A stretch of 9,483 nucleotides of DNA from CAZGKW01 sp964526295 (GCA_964526295.1 CAZGKW010000080.1:1-9483), one strand, 5' to 3'; shown: positions 1 to 7,098, numbered from the stretch's first letter. Notes: generated by a model from the sequence alone, not told the origin. Translations and numbers: made by a program.

Positions 1-26
1 CGGCGGCCTTTGTTATGCGCAAACGG

Positions 27-971
27 TCAGCCTTCGTGAATAATGTGGGCTAGGGTGGGAAGTCCCTCGGTGGCGCTTGGCGGCAGGGGAGCCGGAGGGG
101 CAAGGTATGCCGAGGCGTCGCATTGCTCGACATGCCCGTTGGCGTAGTCAATGTACTCTGCCGAACCGGTGTCTGTGTAACTGCCATTTGGCATAAGGAA
201 AACTGAGCACTCCCGGTTTGCGCGCAGCAGATTGCCACACGAAAAGAGACGTCCACGTTCGTGAGTTCGGAAGTAGACGCCATGGTGCGGCACCCGCAAC
301 ATTTCCGCTTCTTTTGCCAAGGCATGCTTGGGCTCTGTGCCACACAGCCGGATTGCCCGGACCGTGTCTTTCTTTGCGTGCAATGAGAGATGGAACCAAT
401 CCCATTTCATCGCTGGGCAGTTGCGGAGAAGCAGTTCGGCTGCCCTCAGGTACGGCGAGTTTGCTGCCGCGAAGAAGTCCTCCCCCACAGCGCCATGCGC
501 CTTGGTCTTGTTGCGTATGCGCACCAAGTGGCCCAAAAGATGCCGTACACTGAATGCTCGTGGCAGTTCTGAATCTGGGACTTCGAGGAGGTTCAGAATC
601 GCTGCGCACTCCCGTGCTGCCTGGCGCGCCCATTCGTCATCAGCCTTCGTGCGCTTCTTGGTAACCCAAGCGACGAGCCCCTGCAGATCCTGATCAATGT
701 AGCCCACGTAAGAGTGGCCCACGGCCGTGCTCAGGGCGGATTCCCAACCGCCCAGCCCGTCCGCTCGTAGGAGATCGTACTCAAGCCGGTACGCGACATC
801 TTCCGAAGACTGACGGATTCCAGAGCACAGCCCGATCGCAGCTGTCTTGAGGACCGCTTCCATAACGTAGGATGTTACAAGAAAGGTATCGGCCGAAGCA
901 TCCGGACCCGTGACGTTGAGTCGCGATACGACTCGGGCAATGTGCGTCGGCAAGCTATAGCAGTCAGGCAT
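27..971 (-). CDS. HEPN-motif protein of unknown function
   Basis: A 314-residue protein when started at the ATG at 971, where AGGGAGGGG sits 3-4 nt upstream. The frame stays open upstream to a TTG at 1250, with an ATG at 1184, but neither has a comparable ribosome binding site. Near residue 153 of the short form it has RNKTKAH, which fits the R-x4-6-H motif of HEPN ribonucleases, set in a mostly helical region. The C-terminal third looks beta-rich. From memory, the HEPN-like part followed by a segment ending in a EYIDY-type motif resembles accessory domains of kinases and STAND-type proteins, here standing alone. HEPN domains often cut RNA in toxin-antitoxin and defence systems; that role here is inferred. 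The gene points away from the recombinase cassette, its GC is lower than the rest, and no antitoxin partner is visible, though the window ends 26 bases past its stop. The reading frame is confident; the function is not. Confidence 0.72.
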   Translation of the reverse strand: MPDCYSLPTHIARVVSRLNVTGPDASADTFLVTSYVMEAVLKTAAIGLCSGIRQSSEDVAYRLEYDLLRADGLGGWESALSTAVGHSYVGYIDQDLQGLVAWVTKKRTKADDEWARQAARECAAILNLLEVPDSELPRAFSVRHLLGHLVRIRNKTKAHGAVGEDFFAAANSPYLRAAELLLRNCPAMKWDWFHLSLHAKKDTVRAIRLCGTEPKHALAKEAEMLRVPHHGVYFRTHERGRLFSCGNLLRANRECSVFLMPNGSYTDTGSAEYIDYANGHVEQCDASAYLAPPAPLPPSATEGLPTLAHIIHEG

Positions 972-974
972 GTG

Positions 975-983
975 CCCCTCCCT
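975..983 (-). promoter_or_regulatory. Shine-Dalgarno deciding the HEPN-like gene start
   Basis: On the minus strand the sequence reads AGGGAGGGG, then CAC, then the ATG at 971. This near-ideal site favours the 971 start over the longer alternatives at 1184 and 1250. Confidence 0.6.
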
Positions 984-1014
984 GCAGCCGGGTCCCGGCG
1001 TTGAGTCTCGTCTA

Positions 1015-1029
1015 CCTGCAACATGCAGG
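1015..1029. repeat. Inverted repeat upstream of HEPN-like gene
   Basis: CCTGCA and TGCAGG form a perfect 6-bp inverted repeat around a 3-base centre, about 44 nt upstream of the preferred start at 971. It could be an operator or a leader hairpin, but a repeat this short may be chance. The rest of the 284-bp gap between the divergent starts (972-1255) shows no gene I can support. Confidence 0.3.
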
Positions 1030-1255
1030 AGGCCCCCGTCGGTCAAGTACCAGTCTACCGAGTCTGTTCGCTCGCGCCAATGCTGTGCCGTCGCCTGTGC
1101 ATATCGCAACCCGATCCGGCAGACACCTCGCCCCTCCCTCGCGTAGGTTAACAGTAGAGGGTCTGCGTTAACCGCCCCGCGCATCACAGGACGCCGCCAG
1201 ACAGCCGACCGGTCCCCGAGGGAAGGTGGTTGTGGGTGGCCTGGAGACAAAGGCC

Positions 1256-1444
1256 ATGCTCACGACCACCGATCCCGCCCACATGACGTCCGACCAGCGC
1301 CGCGCCGAGGTCGCGGCCATCCTCGCCGCCGGCCTCCAGCGGCTCATTCGCAGCGGGCCGGGCCTCTCTTCCGACCCGCCGCAAAAGCCTGACAAGAACC
1401 TACGCCCACCGCCTCGCAAGGCCCCCAATAAACCCCGGAATTGA
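1256..1444 (+). CDS. Small conserved protein of recombinase cassettes
   Basis: A 62-residue protein. The frame extends upstream to a GTG at 1226, but the ATG at 1256 has GGAG 9 nt before it and is preferred. Residues 10-28 (starting MTSDQRRAEVAAILAAGL) form a short amphipathic helix; the rest is a Pro/Lys/Arg-rich, probably disordered tail. From memory, short proteins with the same helix (an M-T-x-x-x-R-R-x-E-V-A-A-I-L-A pattern) are common just upstream of DUF2924 and large serine recombinase genes in Alphaproteobacteria and Planctomycetota. No biochemical role is known to me. It starts the plus-strand cassette and lies 79 nt before the DUF2924 gene. An accessory role for the recombinase is inferred only from position. 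Confidence 0.68.
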   Translation: MLTTTDPAHMTSDQRRAEVAAILAAGLQRLIRSGPGLSSDPPQKPDKNLRPPPRKAPNKPRN

Positions 1445-1511
1445 CTTGAGCCCTGCTCGCCGCCCGAGCCCTCATGCCCTTGCGGGTTAACGGGTTACGA
1501 GAGCGCGAGAG

Positions 1512-1519
1512 AGGAGGTG
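1512..1519 (+). promoter_or_regulatory. Shine-Dalgarno for the DUF2924 GTG start
   Basis: AGGAGGTG is a perfect anti-16S match ending 4 nt before the GTG at 1524. It fixes that non-ATG codon as the start and shows that the broken gene keeps an intact initiation region. Confidence 0.7.
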
Positions 1520-1523
1520 GATC

Positions 1524-2014
1524 GTGGCTTTGAACATCGCGAAAGAGGTCGCTCGGATGAAGCGGATGACCGTGCCGGAACTCCGGCGCCAGTACGCCGA
1601 GGTCTTCGGCGAGGAGTGCCGCAGCCGCCACAAGCGGTTCCTCCTGAAGCGGATCGCCTGGCGGCTCCAGGCGAACGCCGAAGGGGACCTTCCGAAACGG
1701 GCGCGGCAGCGGGCCGCCGGCTCGCCAACGACGCGGACCTCCGCATCGAGCCGCCGCGGGCACCCGAAGCGCCGACCGATGTGGCAGCGCTGACGGCCAC
1801 GGGAACGCTGGCCGTGACGGGCGAGGACTGCCTGCCGCCGCCCGGCACGGTCCTTCGGCGGCCGTACAAGGGCCGGACCGTGCTCATCACGGTCCTCGAC
1901 GACGGCTTCGAGTACGAGGGCGACGTGTACCGTTCGCTCTCGGCGGTAGCCAAAGCGGTGACCGGCAGCCACTGGAACGGCAACCTGTTCTTCCGCCTCA
2001 AGGGGGCGTCATGA
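1524..2014 (+). pseudogene. DUF2924 family protein, frameshifted
   Basis: Two frames together give one family protein. The GTG frame from 1524 encodes the N-terminal part (ALNIAKEVARMKRMTVPELR, then EVFGEE and KRIAWRLQ) down to about 1718. The family sequence then resumes in the -1 frame at 1721 (LANDADLRIEPPR, then PPPGTVL, YKGR, VLDDGFEYEG, YRSLSAVAKAVTGSHWNG). Exactly one base is missing near 1719-1720, where GG stands for what is probably a GAG codon; with it restored the protein would be about 163 residues, the usual family length. As it stands, translation from 1524 stops at 1793. The TGA at 2012-2014 overlaps the recombinase ATG (ATGA), so the intact gene would be translationally coupled to the recombinase. 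DUF2924 has no known activity that I can name; it is a regular partner of these recombinases. The base may be a true mutation or a sequencing or assembly error. Confidence 0.8.
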
Positions 2015-3546
2015 ACACCGTCCGATGCGCCATCTACACGCGGAAGTCCACGGACGAGGGCCTCGAGCAGAACTTCAACTCCCTCGACGCCCAGCGCGAG
2101 GCCGGCGAAGCCTATATCGTCAGCCAGAAGGGCGAGGGCTGGACGTGCCTGGCCGACCACTACGACGACGGCGGATTCTCCGGCGGGAACATGGAGCGGC
2201 CGGCCCTCAAGCGCCTCCTTGCGGACATCGACGCCGGGGAGATCGACTGCGTCATCGTCTACAAGGTGGACCGGCTCTCGCGGAGCCTCCTCGACTTCGC
2301 CCGCATCATGGAGACGTTCGACCGGCGGGGCGTCTCGTTCGTCTCGGTCACCCAGCAGTTCAACACCAGCACCTCGATGGGCCGGCTGATGCTGAACGTC
2401 CTGCTCTCCTTCGCCCAGTTCGAGCGGGAACTCATCTCCGAGCGGACCCACGACAAGATGTCCGCGGCCCGCCGCAAGGGCAAGTGGGTGGGCGGCCGGC
2501 CCATCCTGGGCTACGACGTCCATCCGGAGGGCGGCCGTCTGCTCGTGAACGAAACGGAGACCCAACGGGTCCGGGCCATCTACGAGCTCTATCTCCAGCA
2601 CGGCACGCTCATGGCCACCGTGCAGGAGCTCGAACGCCGGGGTTGGGCCAACAAGCGATGGATCACCAGGAAGGGGCGGCCGTTCGGCGGCGCCCGGTTC
2701 AACAAGGTCACGCTCCTGGGGCTCCTCAAGAACATGACCTACCTCGGGAAGGTGAACTACCGGGGCGAGGTGTACGAGGGCGAGCACGAGGCCATCGTCT
2801 CCGAGGACCTCTGGCGCCGCGTGCAGGGCCTCCTTCGCCGGAACGGCGCCGCCGGCGGGGCCGCGGCCAAGAACAAGGGTGGGGCGCTCCTCAAGGGCCT
2901 CCTCTACTGCGGCCCGTGCCAGACGGCGATGGTCCACTCGTACTCGAAGAAGCGGAACAAGTGCTACCGGTATTACGTGTGCAGCAGCGCCCACAAGCGG
3001 GGCTGGGACTCGTGCCCCACAAAGTCGGTCCCCGCCGGAGAGATGGACCGGTTCGTGTTGGGCCAGATCCGCCGCGTCGGCCGCGATCCCGGCTTGGTGG
3101 CCGAGACGCTTCGGGCGGCCCGGCGGCAGGCCGAGCAGAGCGTCGAGCGACTCAAGACCGAGCGGAAGGCCGTGGCGCGAGAACTGAAGCGCTACGCCGC
3201 CGAGGTCCAGGGACTCATCGAGCACGTGGCCGGGGACGGGGACGGCGAGACGCTTGCGACGGCCCGCCTGGCGGACCTCCAGGACCGCCTGAGCGCGGCC
3301 GAGAGGCGCGTGACGGAGATCGACGAGGAGGTCGCAGCCCTCTCCCGCGAGCTGGTGGACGAGGACGAGCTGGCCACGGCGCTCCTGCGATTCGACCCGG
3401 TCTGGGAGTCGCTCACGCCCCACGAGAAGGCCCGGATCGTGCATCTCCTGGTCCAGCGCGTGAGCTACGACGGTGCGAAGGGCAAGGTGGCCGTGACGTT
3501 CCGGCCGACGGGCATCAAGACACTGGCCGGCGGAGGGCGAGCGTAA
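2011..3546 (+). CDS. Large serine recombinase (resolvase/integrase)
   Basis: A 511-residue site-specific recombinase that cuts and rejoins DNA through a serine-DNA link. The catalytic domain covers about residues 4-155: YTRKS places the nucleophile at S13, and DRLSR (87-91) supplies the conserved arginines; FAQFERELISER follows before the long E helix. The recombinase domain covers roughly 165-275. A zinc ribbon holds C300, C303, C324 and C335, and a Lys/Arg/Glu-rich coiled coil runs from about 365 to 450, as in large serine integrases. The length is normal and no active-site residue looks lost. The ATG overlaps the stop of the upstream DUF2924 frame, pointing to translational coupling, and a helix-turn-helix gene follows 12 nt after the stop. 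Whether it mobilises only this cassette or the whole element cannot be told, because no attachment site is evident. Confidence 0.96.
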   Translation: MNTVRCAIYTRKSTDEGLEQNFNSLDAQREAGEAYIVSQKGEGWTCLADHYDDGGFSGGNMERPALKRLLADIDAGEIDCVIVYKVDRLSRSLLDFARIMETFDRRGVSFVSVTQQFNTSTSMGRLMLNVLLSFAQFERELISERTHDKMSAARRKGKWVGGRPILGYDVHPEGGRLLVNETETQRVRAIYELYLQHGTLMATVQELERRGWANKRWITRKGRPFGGARFNKVTLLGLLKNMTYLGKVNYRGEVYEGEHEAIVSEDLWRRVQGLLRRNGAAGGAAAKNKGGALLKGLLYCGPCQTAMVHSYSKKRNKCYRYYVCSSAHKRGWDSCPTKSVPAGEMDRFVLGQIRRVGRDPGLVAETLRAARRQAEQSVERLKTERKAVARELKRYAAEVQGLIEHVAGDGDGETLATARLADLQDRLSAAERRVTEIDEEVAALSRELVDEDELATALLRFDPVWESLTPHEKARIVHLLVQRVSYDGAKGKVAVTFRPTGIKTLAGGGRA

Positions 3547-3558
3547 GGAGGTAGGGGT

Positions 3559-3987
3559 ATGAACGCAAAACAGGAAGGCCTGACGGTGGAGGCCGAAGTG
3601 CATTTCCGAAGGGGTCGGCGGGGCCGCAAGCACATGCAGCGCGGCGAGAAGCCCCAGCCGCCGAAGGTCGACCGGGGCCGCGTGCCGCGTCTCTCGCGCC
3701 TCATGGCCCTGGCGCTTCGCTTCGAGCGGCTCATCCGCGTGGGGGCCGTCAAGGAGTACGCGGACCTCGCGCGCCTCGGGCACGTGAGCCGGGCCCGCAT
3801 CACCCAGATCATGAACCTCCTGAACCTGGCCCCGGACATCCAGGAGGAAATCCTGTTTCTGCCCCGCACCCATCGGGGCCGTGACCCCATCTCCGAGCCG
3901 AAAGTCCGTGCCATCACCCGGGTTCCCGACTGGCGGAAGCAGCGGCGGCTGTGGGGAGGGCTAGAACGCAGTTCCAGGGCGTCCTAG
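3559..3987 (+). CDS. Small helix-turn-helix protein of the recombinase cassette
   Basis: A 142-residue basic protein. AAGGAGG lies 7 nt before the ATG, 12 nt after the recombinase stop, so the two are almost certainly co-transcribed. Residues 63-90 (AVKEYADLARLGHVSRARIT, then QIMNLL) have a helix-turn-helix pattern of the ParB/KorB-like kind. This is followed by LAPDIQEEILFLP and a conserved-looking W-R-K-Q-R-x-x-W end. The first 40 residues are rich in Lys, Arg and Gly and probably bind nucleic acid without fixed structure. From memory, proteins ending this way regularly follow DUF2924-linked serine recombinases. A role in controlling the cassette or in directing the recombinase (directionality factor) is inference; it could also be a simple repressor. 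Confidence 0.82.
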   Translation: MNAKQEGLTVEAEVHFRRGRRGRKHMQRGEKPQPPKVDRGRVPRLSRLMALALRFERLIRVGAVKEYADLARLGHVSRARITQIMNLLNLAPDIQEEILFLPRTHRGRDPISEPKVRAITRVPDWRKQRRLWGGLERSSRAS

Positions 3988-4103
3988 TGAGACCGTTCCG
4001 GGGCCGGTGACAGCTGTATGACACAACCCCACAGAAAGCCCCCTGGACCCGCCTCCCTCAACGACTTGTAGCCCCCCGTAACCTCTTAACCCACACTTTG
4101 CGG

Positions 4104-4132
4104 TTGCCTAACAAACCCCTTCTTGGTAGACT
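4104..4132 (+). promoter_or_regulatory. Candidate sigma-70 promoter for genes A and B
   Basis: TTGCCT (4104-4109) and TAGACT (4127-4132) are separated by 17 bp and match the -35 and -10 consensus at 4 of 6 positions each. They lie about 70 nt upstream of gene A in the 217-bp gap after the recombinase cassette. A 6-bp hairpin (CCGCCC 4147-4152, GGGCGG 4159-4164) would fall in the leader. Four of six in each box is common by chance. Confidence 0.3.
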
Positions 4133-4204
4133 GGCGCGGTGCTGAGCCGCCCAAAGGGGGGCGGTATCGCATCTGACCGCATGGCATAGTGGAGGGTCGG
4201 GGAG

Positions 4205-5440
4205 ATGCCGGCTGACACGAGCGCTGGGATTAACCGAGGGTTCTGGGAAGACGAACTGGAACTGAGCGTCGACGAACCGCTGGCCCGGGCCGGAAGCCCG
4301 GACCACATGAGGGCGTGGATCGCCTCCCGCACCGGGCGGCAAGTCAACGTGCTCTGCCGGTGCCTCGGAATCGCCGCGGCGCAGAAGCCGCGAGCCCGGA
4401 AGGCAAGCCTTCAAGATTGCAACGGCGGGTTGGTGCCCTACTATCTGGTCGACTGCTTCGCGCGGCACAAGGGCAGGTTCGCCATCACGGACCTGGCATT
4501 GGCCGTCCTTGACGAGGACATTCTTGAACTGTGCCAGGGCAAGGACGAGGACACCTTCGACAAGTGGGCCCTTCTGTACGGGCTCTATCGCGCCGACCCG
4601 GAGAATCTCCGGATGCTTTTCCACCTGGACAAGATTCACAAGTCCGGGTTCGCCCGGATGGCCCTCAAGCAGAAGGTGCGCCAGCCCAAGGAGAATTTCG
4701 AAGCCTTCCTCCAGCCGGCCAAGGCGTCGGAGGTGCTTGAGGCATACGACCGCGCCAAGCGGGACCATCGGCCGAGCCAACTCAAGAACGTCGTCCGCCA
4801 CGACCACCATCACCTGGTGTTCATCCGTCGGCCGGAGCGCCCCCTATGCATCCTCCGCAACGGCGGCATTCAGCACGGCTTCCGGGCCGAGTGGATCATC
4901 CTGGACTTCGCGGACAACGCGCGGCGCGTCAACATCTCGTCGGACAGCCCCGACGTGCCTCTGGAGATGGCCAACGCGCTGGCCTCGGCCTACTTCGGCC
5001 GCGAGGTCGAGTACGAGAACGAGTGCCAGATCACCTACGCCAAGCAGATCGCGCGCCTCCTAGACCAGATGAAGGCCGGCACCTGCAACGGCCTCAGCCT
5101 CGTCTACCTGGAGGTCCGCGGTTCGCCGGTGCATGGCGTGGACCTGCGGCTGTGGCACGACGACGAGGCCGTCATGCGCCGCGCCGTCGCGGCCATCGAG
5201 CGGGACCACGGCAACCTGTCGGCCGACATCGAGCGGATCGAGAAGGTCAAGGTCGTCTACGAGAACAAGCGCGTCGACGTCCGGTTCGAGAAGCAGGACA
5301 CGGGCTCGGACGAGTACATCGTGCGGTACTTCGACCACCGCCTCAACGCCTCGATGCGAAGGCGCTTCGAGGACTTCATGAGGGACACGCATGGCATCCC
5401 GATCCTCTCGACCGAAAAGCGGTTCAAGCGTCGCGCTTGA
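4205..5440 (+). CDS. Gene A: unknown 411-residue protein
   Basis: Not recognised. GGAGGG lies 8 nt before the ATG, and codon use matches the neighbouring high-GC genes. The protein is soluble, with no signal peptide or membrane segment. Residues 1-190 look mostly helical and charged. A His-rich patch, RHDHHH (198-203), opens the second half. Residues 200-315 look like alternating strands and helices (LVFIRR, LCILRNGGIQHGF, EWIILDFADNARRVNISSDS, then GLSLVYLEVRG). The last 60 residues hold strands and a basic end (KRFKRRA). I see no Walker motif, zinc cluster or clear nuclease signature. The last 50 bases overlap gene B, so the two probably act together. The His patch might bind metal, but that is speculation. 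It could be part of a replication, defence or regulatory pair. Confidence 0.8.
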   Translation: MPADTSAGINRGFWEDELELSVDEPLARAGSPDHMRAWIASRTGRQVNVLCRCLGIAAAQKPRARKASLQDCNGGLVPYYLVDCFARHKGRFAITDLALAVLDEDILELCQGKDEDTFDKWALLYGLYRADPENLRMLFHLDKIHKSGFARMALKQKVRQPKENFEAFLQPAKASEVLEAYDRAKRDHRPSQLKNVVRHDHHHLVFIRRPERPLCILRNGGIQHGFRAEWIILDFADNARRVNISSDSPDVPLEMANALASAYFGREVEYENECQITYAKQIARLLDQMKAGTCNGLSLVYLEVRGSPVHGVDLRLWHDDEAVMRRAVAAIERDHGNLSADIERIEKVKVVYENKRVDVRFEKQDTGSDEYIVRYFDHRLNASMRRRFEDFMRDTHGIPILSTEKRFKRRA

Positions 5441-6569
5441 GCACGCCGCAGTCCTCCTGGAGGGCGGCCGCCAGGTCGAGAACCCGCCGCCGGAACTTCT
5501 GGCGGCGGCCAAGAGGCTGGAGCCGCTTGGCCTCATCCGACCGGCGCACCGTGAGTACGTTCTCTGCGCGGAACCGCGGGACCGCGACTTCCCGCCGCGC
5601 AACCGCCACTGCCGGGGACGCATCTACCTCGACTCGTGCGCCGACGAGGACGGCGCCGAGTTTCGCTGTCCCAAGTGCGAACGGCCGGTCTATCCCTTCC
5701 GCTACGGAAAACTCCGTCACCCGGTCCTCGACGTTCATGTCCGCCAGGACGGTGTCCTGTCATACCTTGGCCAGGCGCTCGCGAAAGTTGACGCCCAGGT
5801 CCGGGACTTGGGCCAAGGCGCGTTCCTCTTGCCGAACCTGGGGCAGACGGGGGTGTCGGTCTACGTGGTAGACCTCGACGGGCCGGCCAACCACAAGTTC
5901 AACGACCAGAACCGCGCCGCCAGCGAGCCGACCTGCTTTGTGACCGTCAACCCGAGGGCATTCGAGGGGCGCTTCTGCCAGGAGGAGTGGCTCTGCCGCG
6001 TCTCCCTGGCAGAACTCTTGGCCGGCCGCGTTGACTTGGCCAAGGCGCTCGCCCGGCTCGCCGAGGCTCCTGTGCCGCGGTCCGTGTCCAAGGCCATCAT
6101 CCCGGTCTACGCCAAGGGCCACGTCCTGGTTCAGCCGGTCGAGAAGCCCCACCCCGGCCGCCTTTTCGTCGTGGAGTTTGACGAGGAGGTCGTCCGCATC
6201 GAGGGCGAGATCGTCGTCAACCGGCAGGCGGGGCCGCGCCTCGCCGTTTTCAGGATTCTGTGGCGCCGATTCGTGGAAGACATCCTTGAGCAGGTCCCGC
6301 CGGACCGGTTCCGGGCCACGAGCCTGAAGGAGCTCCTGGATCTCATGGAGAAGGAAGAGGAGAAACGCTACGACGATGCCGCCAGTCTGCGCCGCGTGGT
6401 CAACAACCTCCAGGGCGACATCGAGACCGCAGTGAAGCGTAAACTCGGCCTGCCCATCTGCCGCGAGGACATCGTTCAGACGTGCCGCACGGCCAGCCAG
6501 GCCGACGCCGACGGCGGCTACCGGATCAACCCGTTTTCGGTGGCGCTTCGGCCCGCCCAGGCGCGGTGA
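5391..6569 (+). CDS. Gene B: zinc-ribbon and winged-helix protein, unknown role
   Basis: A 392-residue protein. The ATG lies inside the end of gene A and has GAGGGA 5 nt upstream, so translation is probably coupled to A. Residues 15-58 (LEHAAVLLEGG, then LLAAAKRLEPLGLI) suggest a winged helix. A zinc-binding cluster follows: C74, C83, and C93-x-x-C96, with C59 possibly helping. Residues 110-270 form an alpha/beta domain (YVVDLDG at 158-164, CFVTVNP at 182-188, VVEFDEE at 260-266) whose fold I cannot name; a divergent PD-(D/E)XK fold is one possibility. Residues about 318-335 (LMEKEEEKRYDDAASLRR) lead into a C-terminal winged helix, with VVNNLQGDIE and a final GGYRINP that resembles the wing of response-regulator DNA-binding domains. 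It probably binds DNA, perhaps the paired repeats just downstream. Alternatives are a replication initiator, a regulator or a defence effector; none is proven. Confidence 0.82.
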   Translation: MASRSSRPKSGSSVALEHAAVLLEGGRQVENPPPELLAAAKRLEPLGLIRPAHREYVLCAEPRDRDFPPRNRHCRGRIYLDSCADEDGAEFRCPKCERPVYPFRYGKLRHPVLDVHVRQDGVLSYLGQALAKVDAQVRDLGQGAFLLPNLGQTGVSVYVVDLDGPANHKFNDQNRAASEPTCFVTVNPRAFEGRFCQEEWLCRVSLAELLAGRVDLAKALARLAEAPVPRSVSKAIIPVYAKGHVLVQPVEKPHPGRLFVVEFDEEVVRIEGEIVVNRQAGPRLAVFRILWRRFVEDILEQVPPDRFRATSLKELLDLMEKEEEKRYDDAASLRRVVNNLQGDIETAVKRKLGLPICREDIVQTCRTASQADADGGYRINPFSVALRPAQAR

Positions 6570-6574
6570 CCGCC

Positions 6575-6687
6575 GACCTGTCTTGAGAATCTTCGACCTG
6601 TCTCGGCCCCGCGCCACACGAAGGCCGTACCCCGCCCCTAACCCCATTCCCGCCGCCTAACCTGTCTTTTCCGCTTCCGACCTGTCC
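6575..6687 (+). repeat. Four ACCTGTC repeats in two 20-bp-spaced pairs
   Basis: The word (G/A)ACCTGTC begins at 6575, 6595, 6659 and 6679, so the steps are 20, 64 and 20 bp. The second member of each pair is preceded by CTTCGA or CTTCCGA, which extends the likeness. All copies are in the same direction and start 5 bases after the gene B stop. A 20-bp step is close to two helical turns and would put bound proteins on one face of the DNA. This looks like a set of protein-binding sites, either iterons or operators. The region is not AT-rich, which weakens the origin reading. Confidence 0.6.
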
Positions 6688-6690
6688 TGC

Positions 6691-6706
6691 AAGGCCCCGG
6701 CCTTTT
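6691..6706 (+). terminator. Short candidate terminator after gene B
   Basis: AAGGC and GCCTT form a 5-bp stem around CCCG, followed by a run of TT. It sits about 120 nt after the gene B stop and past the repeats. The stem and T-run are short, so this is a weak call. Confidence 0.3.
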
Positions 6707-6727
6707 CCTGAAGAATGCCCCTGTGAA

Positions 6728-6748
6728 GCGCGGTCGCGGTGACCGCGC
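6728..6748. repeat. Perfect 8-bp inverted repeat before small gene
   Basis: GCGCGGTC (6728-6735) and GACCGCGC (6741-6748) are perfect reverse complements around GCGGT. It lies 29 nt upstream of the ATG at 6778 and has no T-run, so an operator or leader hairpin is likelier than a terminator. Confidence 0.5.
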
Positions 6749-6777
6749 GAGAAAGCCTCGTTCACAGGAGCATGACG

Positions 6778-7098
6778 ATGACGAAACAGATGCTGTCGGA
6801 GCCGTGGAAGCGGTTGGTGGAGACGATGCAGGAGTTGAACTTCGGCCGGGTGGTGTTCTTCGTCCTGGCCGGGCAGCCCGACTTCACCAGGCCGGTCCGC
6901 GTAGTGCGGACGGTGAAGACGGCTGGCGGGAACAACGGCGCGCGCCCGGAAGCGCGAAGCGCCGACTTCCAACTCAGAAAGGAGGTGACGACGACACTGG
7001 ACCACGTGGCCCAGGCCCCCGACGGGGCCCAGGTGACGGTCAAGGTTGAGCATGGGCTACCGGTCCTCATCGAAATCGAGGAGCAACACACGGCGTAG
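6778..7098 (+). CDS. Small unknown protein, 106 residues
   Basis: Not recognised. AGGAG at 6766-6770 is 7 nt before the ATG at 6778 but only 1 nt before the ATG at 6772, so the second ATG is preferred; the frame also extends back to a GTG at 6739. The protein starts with an amphipathic helix (residues 5-21, containing PWKRLVETMQEL), then a strand-rich part (RVVFFVLAGQPDF, RPVRVVRTVK). After a Gly/Asn/Ala linker comes a second helix with L-D-H-V, then strands (AQVTVKVEHGLPVLIEIEEQ). It has no Cys, no signal peptide and no known motif. A strong terminator follows 48 nt after the stop, so it forms its own short transcript or ends one beginning near 6570. A small DNA- or protein-binding phage factor is possible, but nothing shows it. 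Confidence 0.68.
   Translation: MTKQMLSEPWKRLVETMQELNFGRVVFFVLAGQPDFTRPVRVVRTVKTAGGNNGARPEARSADFQLRKEVTTTLDHVAQAPDGAQVTVKVEHGLPVLIEIEEQHTA

Noticed and set aside
971..1250. Longer N-terminus of the HEPN-like protein
   Set aside because: The frame is open, but the starts at 1184 (ATG) and 1250 (TTG) lack a good ribosome binding site, while the ATG at 971 has AGGGAGGGG.
1147..1491. Three GTTAAC words at 1147, 1167 and 1486 as recombination or binding sites
   Set aside because: The first two are 20 bp apart, but the word is a short palindrome, flanks differ, and nothing links it to the cassette ends.
1713..1723. Programmed -1 frameshift in the DUF2924 gene
   Set aside because: There is no X-XXY-YYZ slippery heptamer (the bases read GCCGCCGGC) and I saw no clear downstream stem, so a one-base deletion or sequence error is simpler.
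2025..3554. Plus-strand 509-codon frame overlapping the recombinase
   Set aside because: Out-of-frame translation full of Arg, Pro and Gly with no domain; the recombinase frame explains these bases.
1495..3873. Minus-strand open frame of 792 codons opposite the recombinase
   Set aside because: It is an antisense shadow of high-GC codon use. The plus strand encodes clear DUF2924, recombinase and helix-turn-helix sequence over the same bases.
3988..4204. Attachment site or tRNA remnant after the cassette
   Set aside because: No tRNA-like fold and no direct repeat matching the left side of the cassette could be found by eye.
5760..6647. Minus-strand 295-codon frame opposite gene B
   Set aside because: Low-complexity shadow with no ribosome binding site that I could support; gene B has zinc-cluster and winged-helix sequence in the same place.
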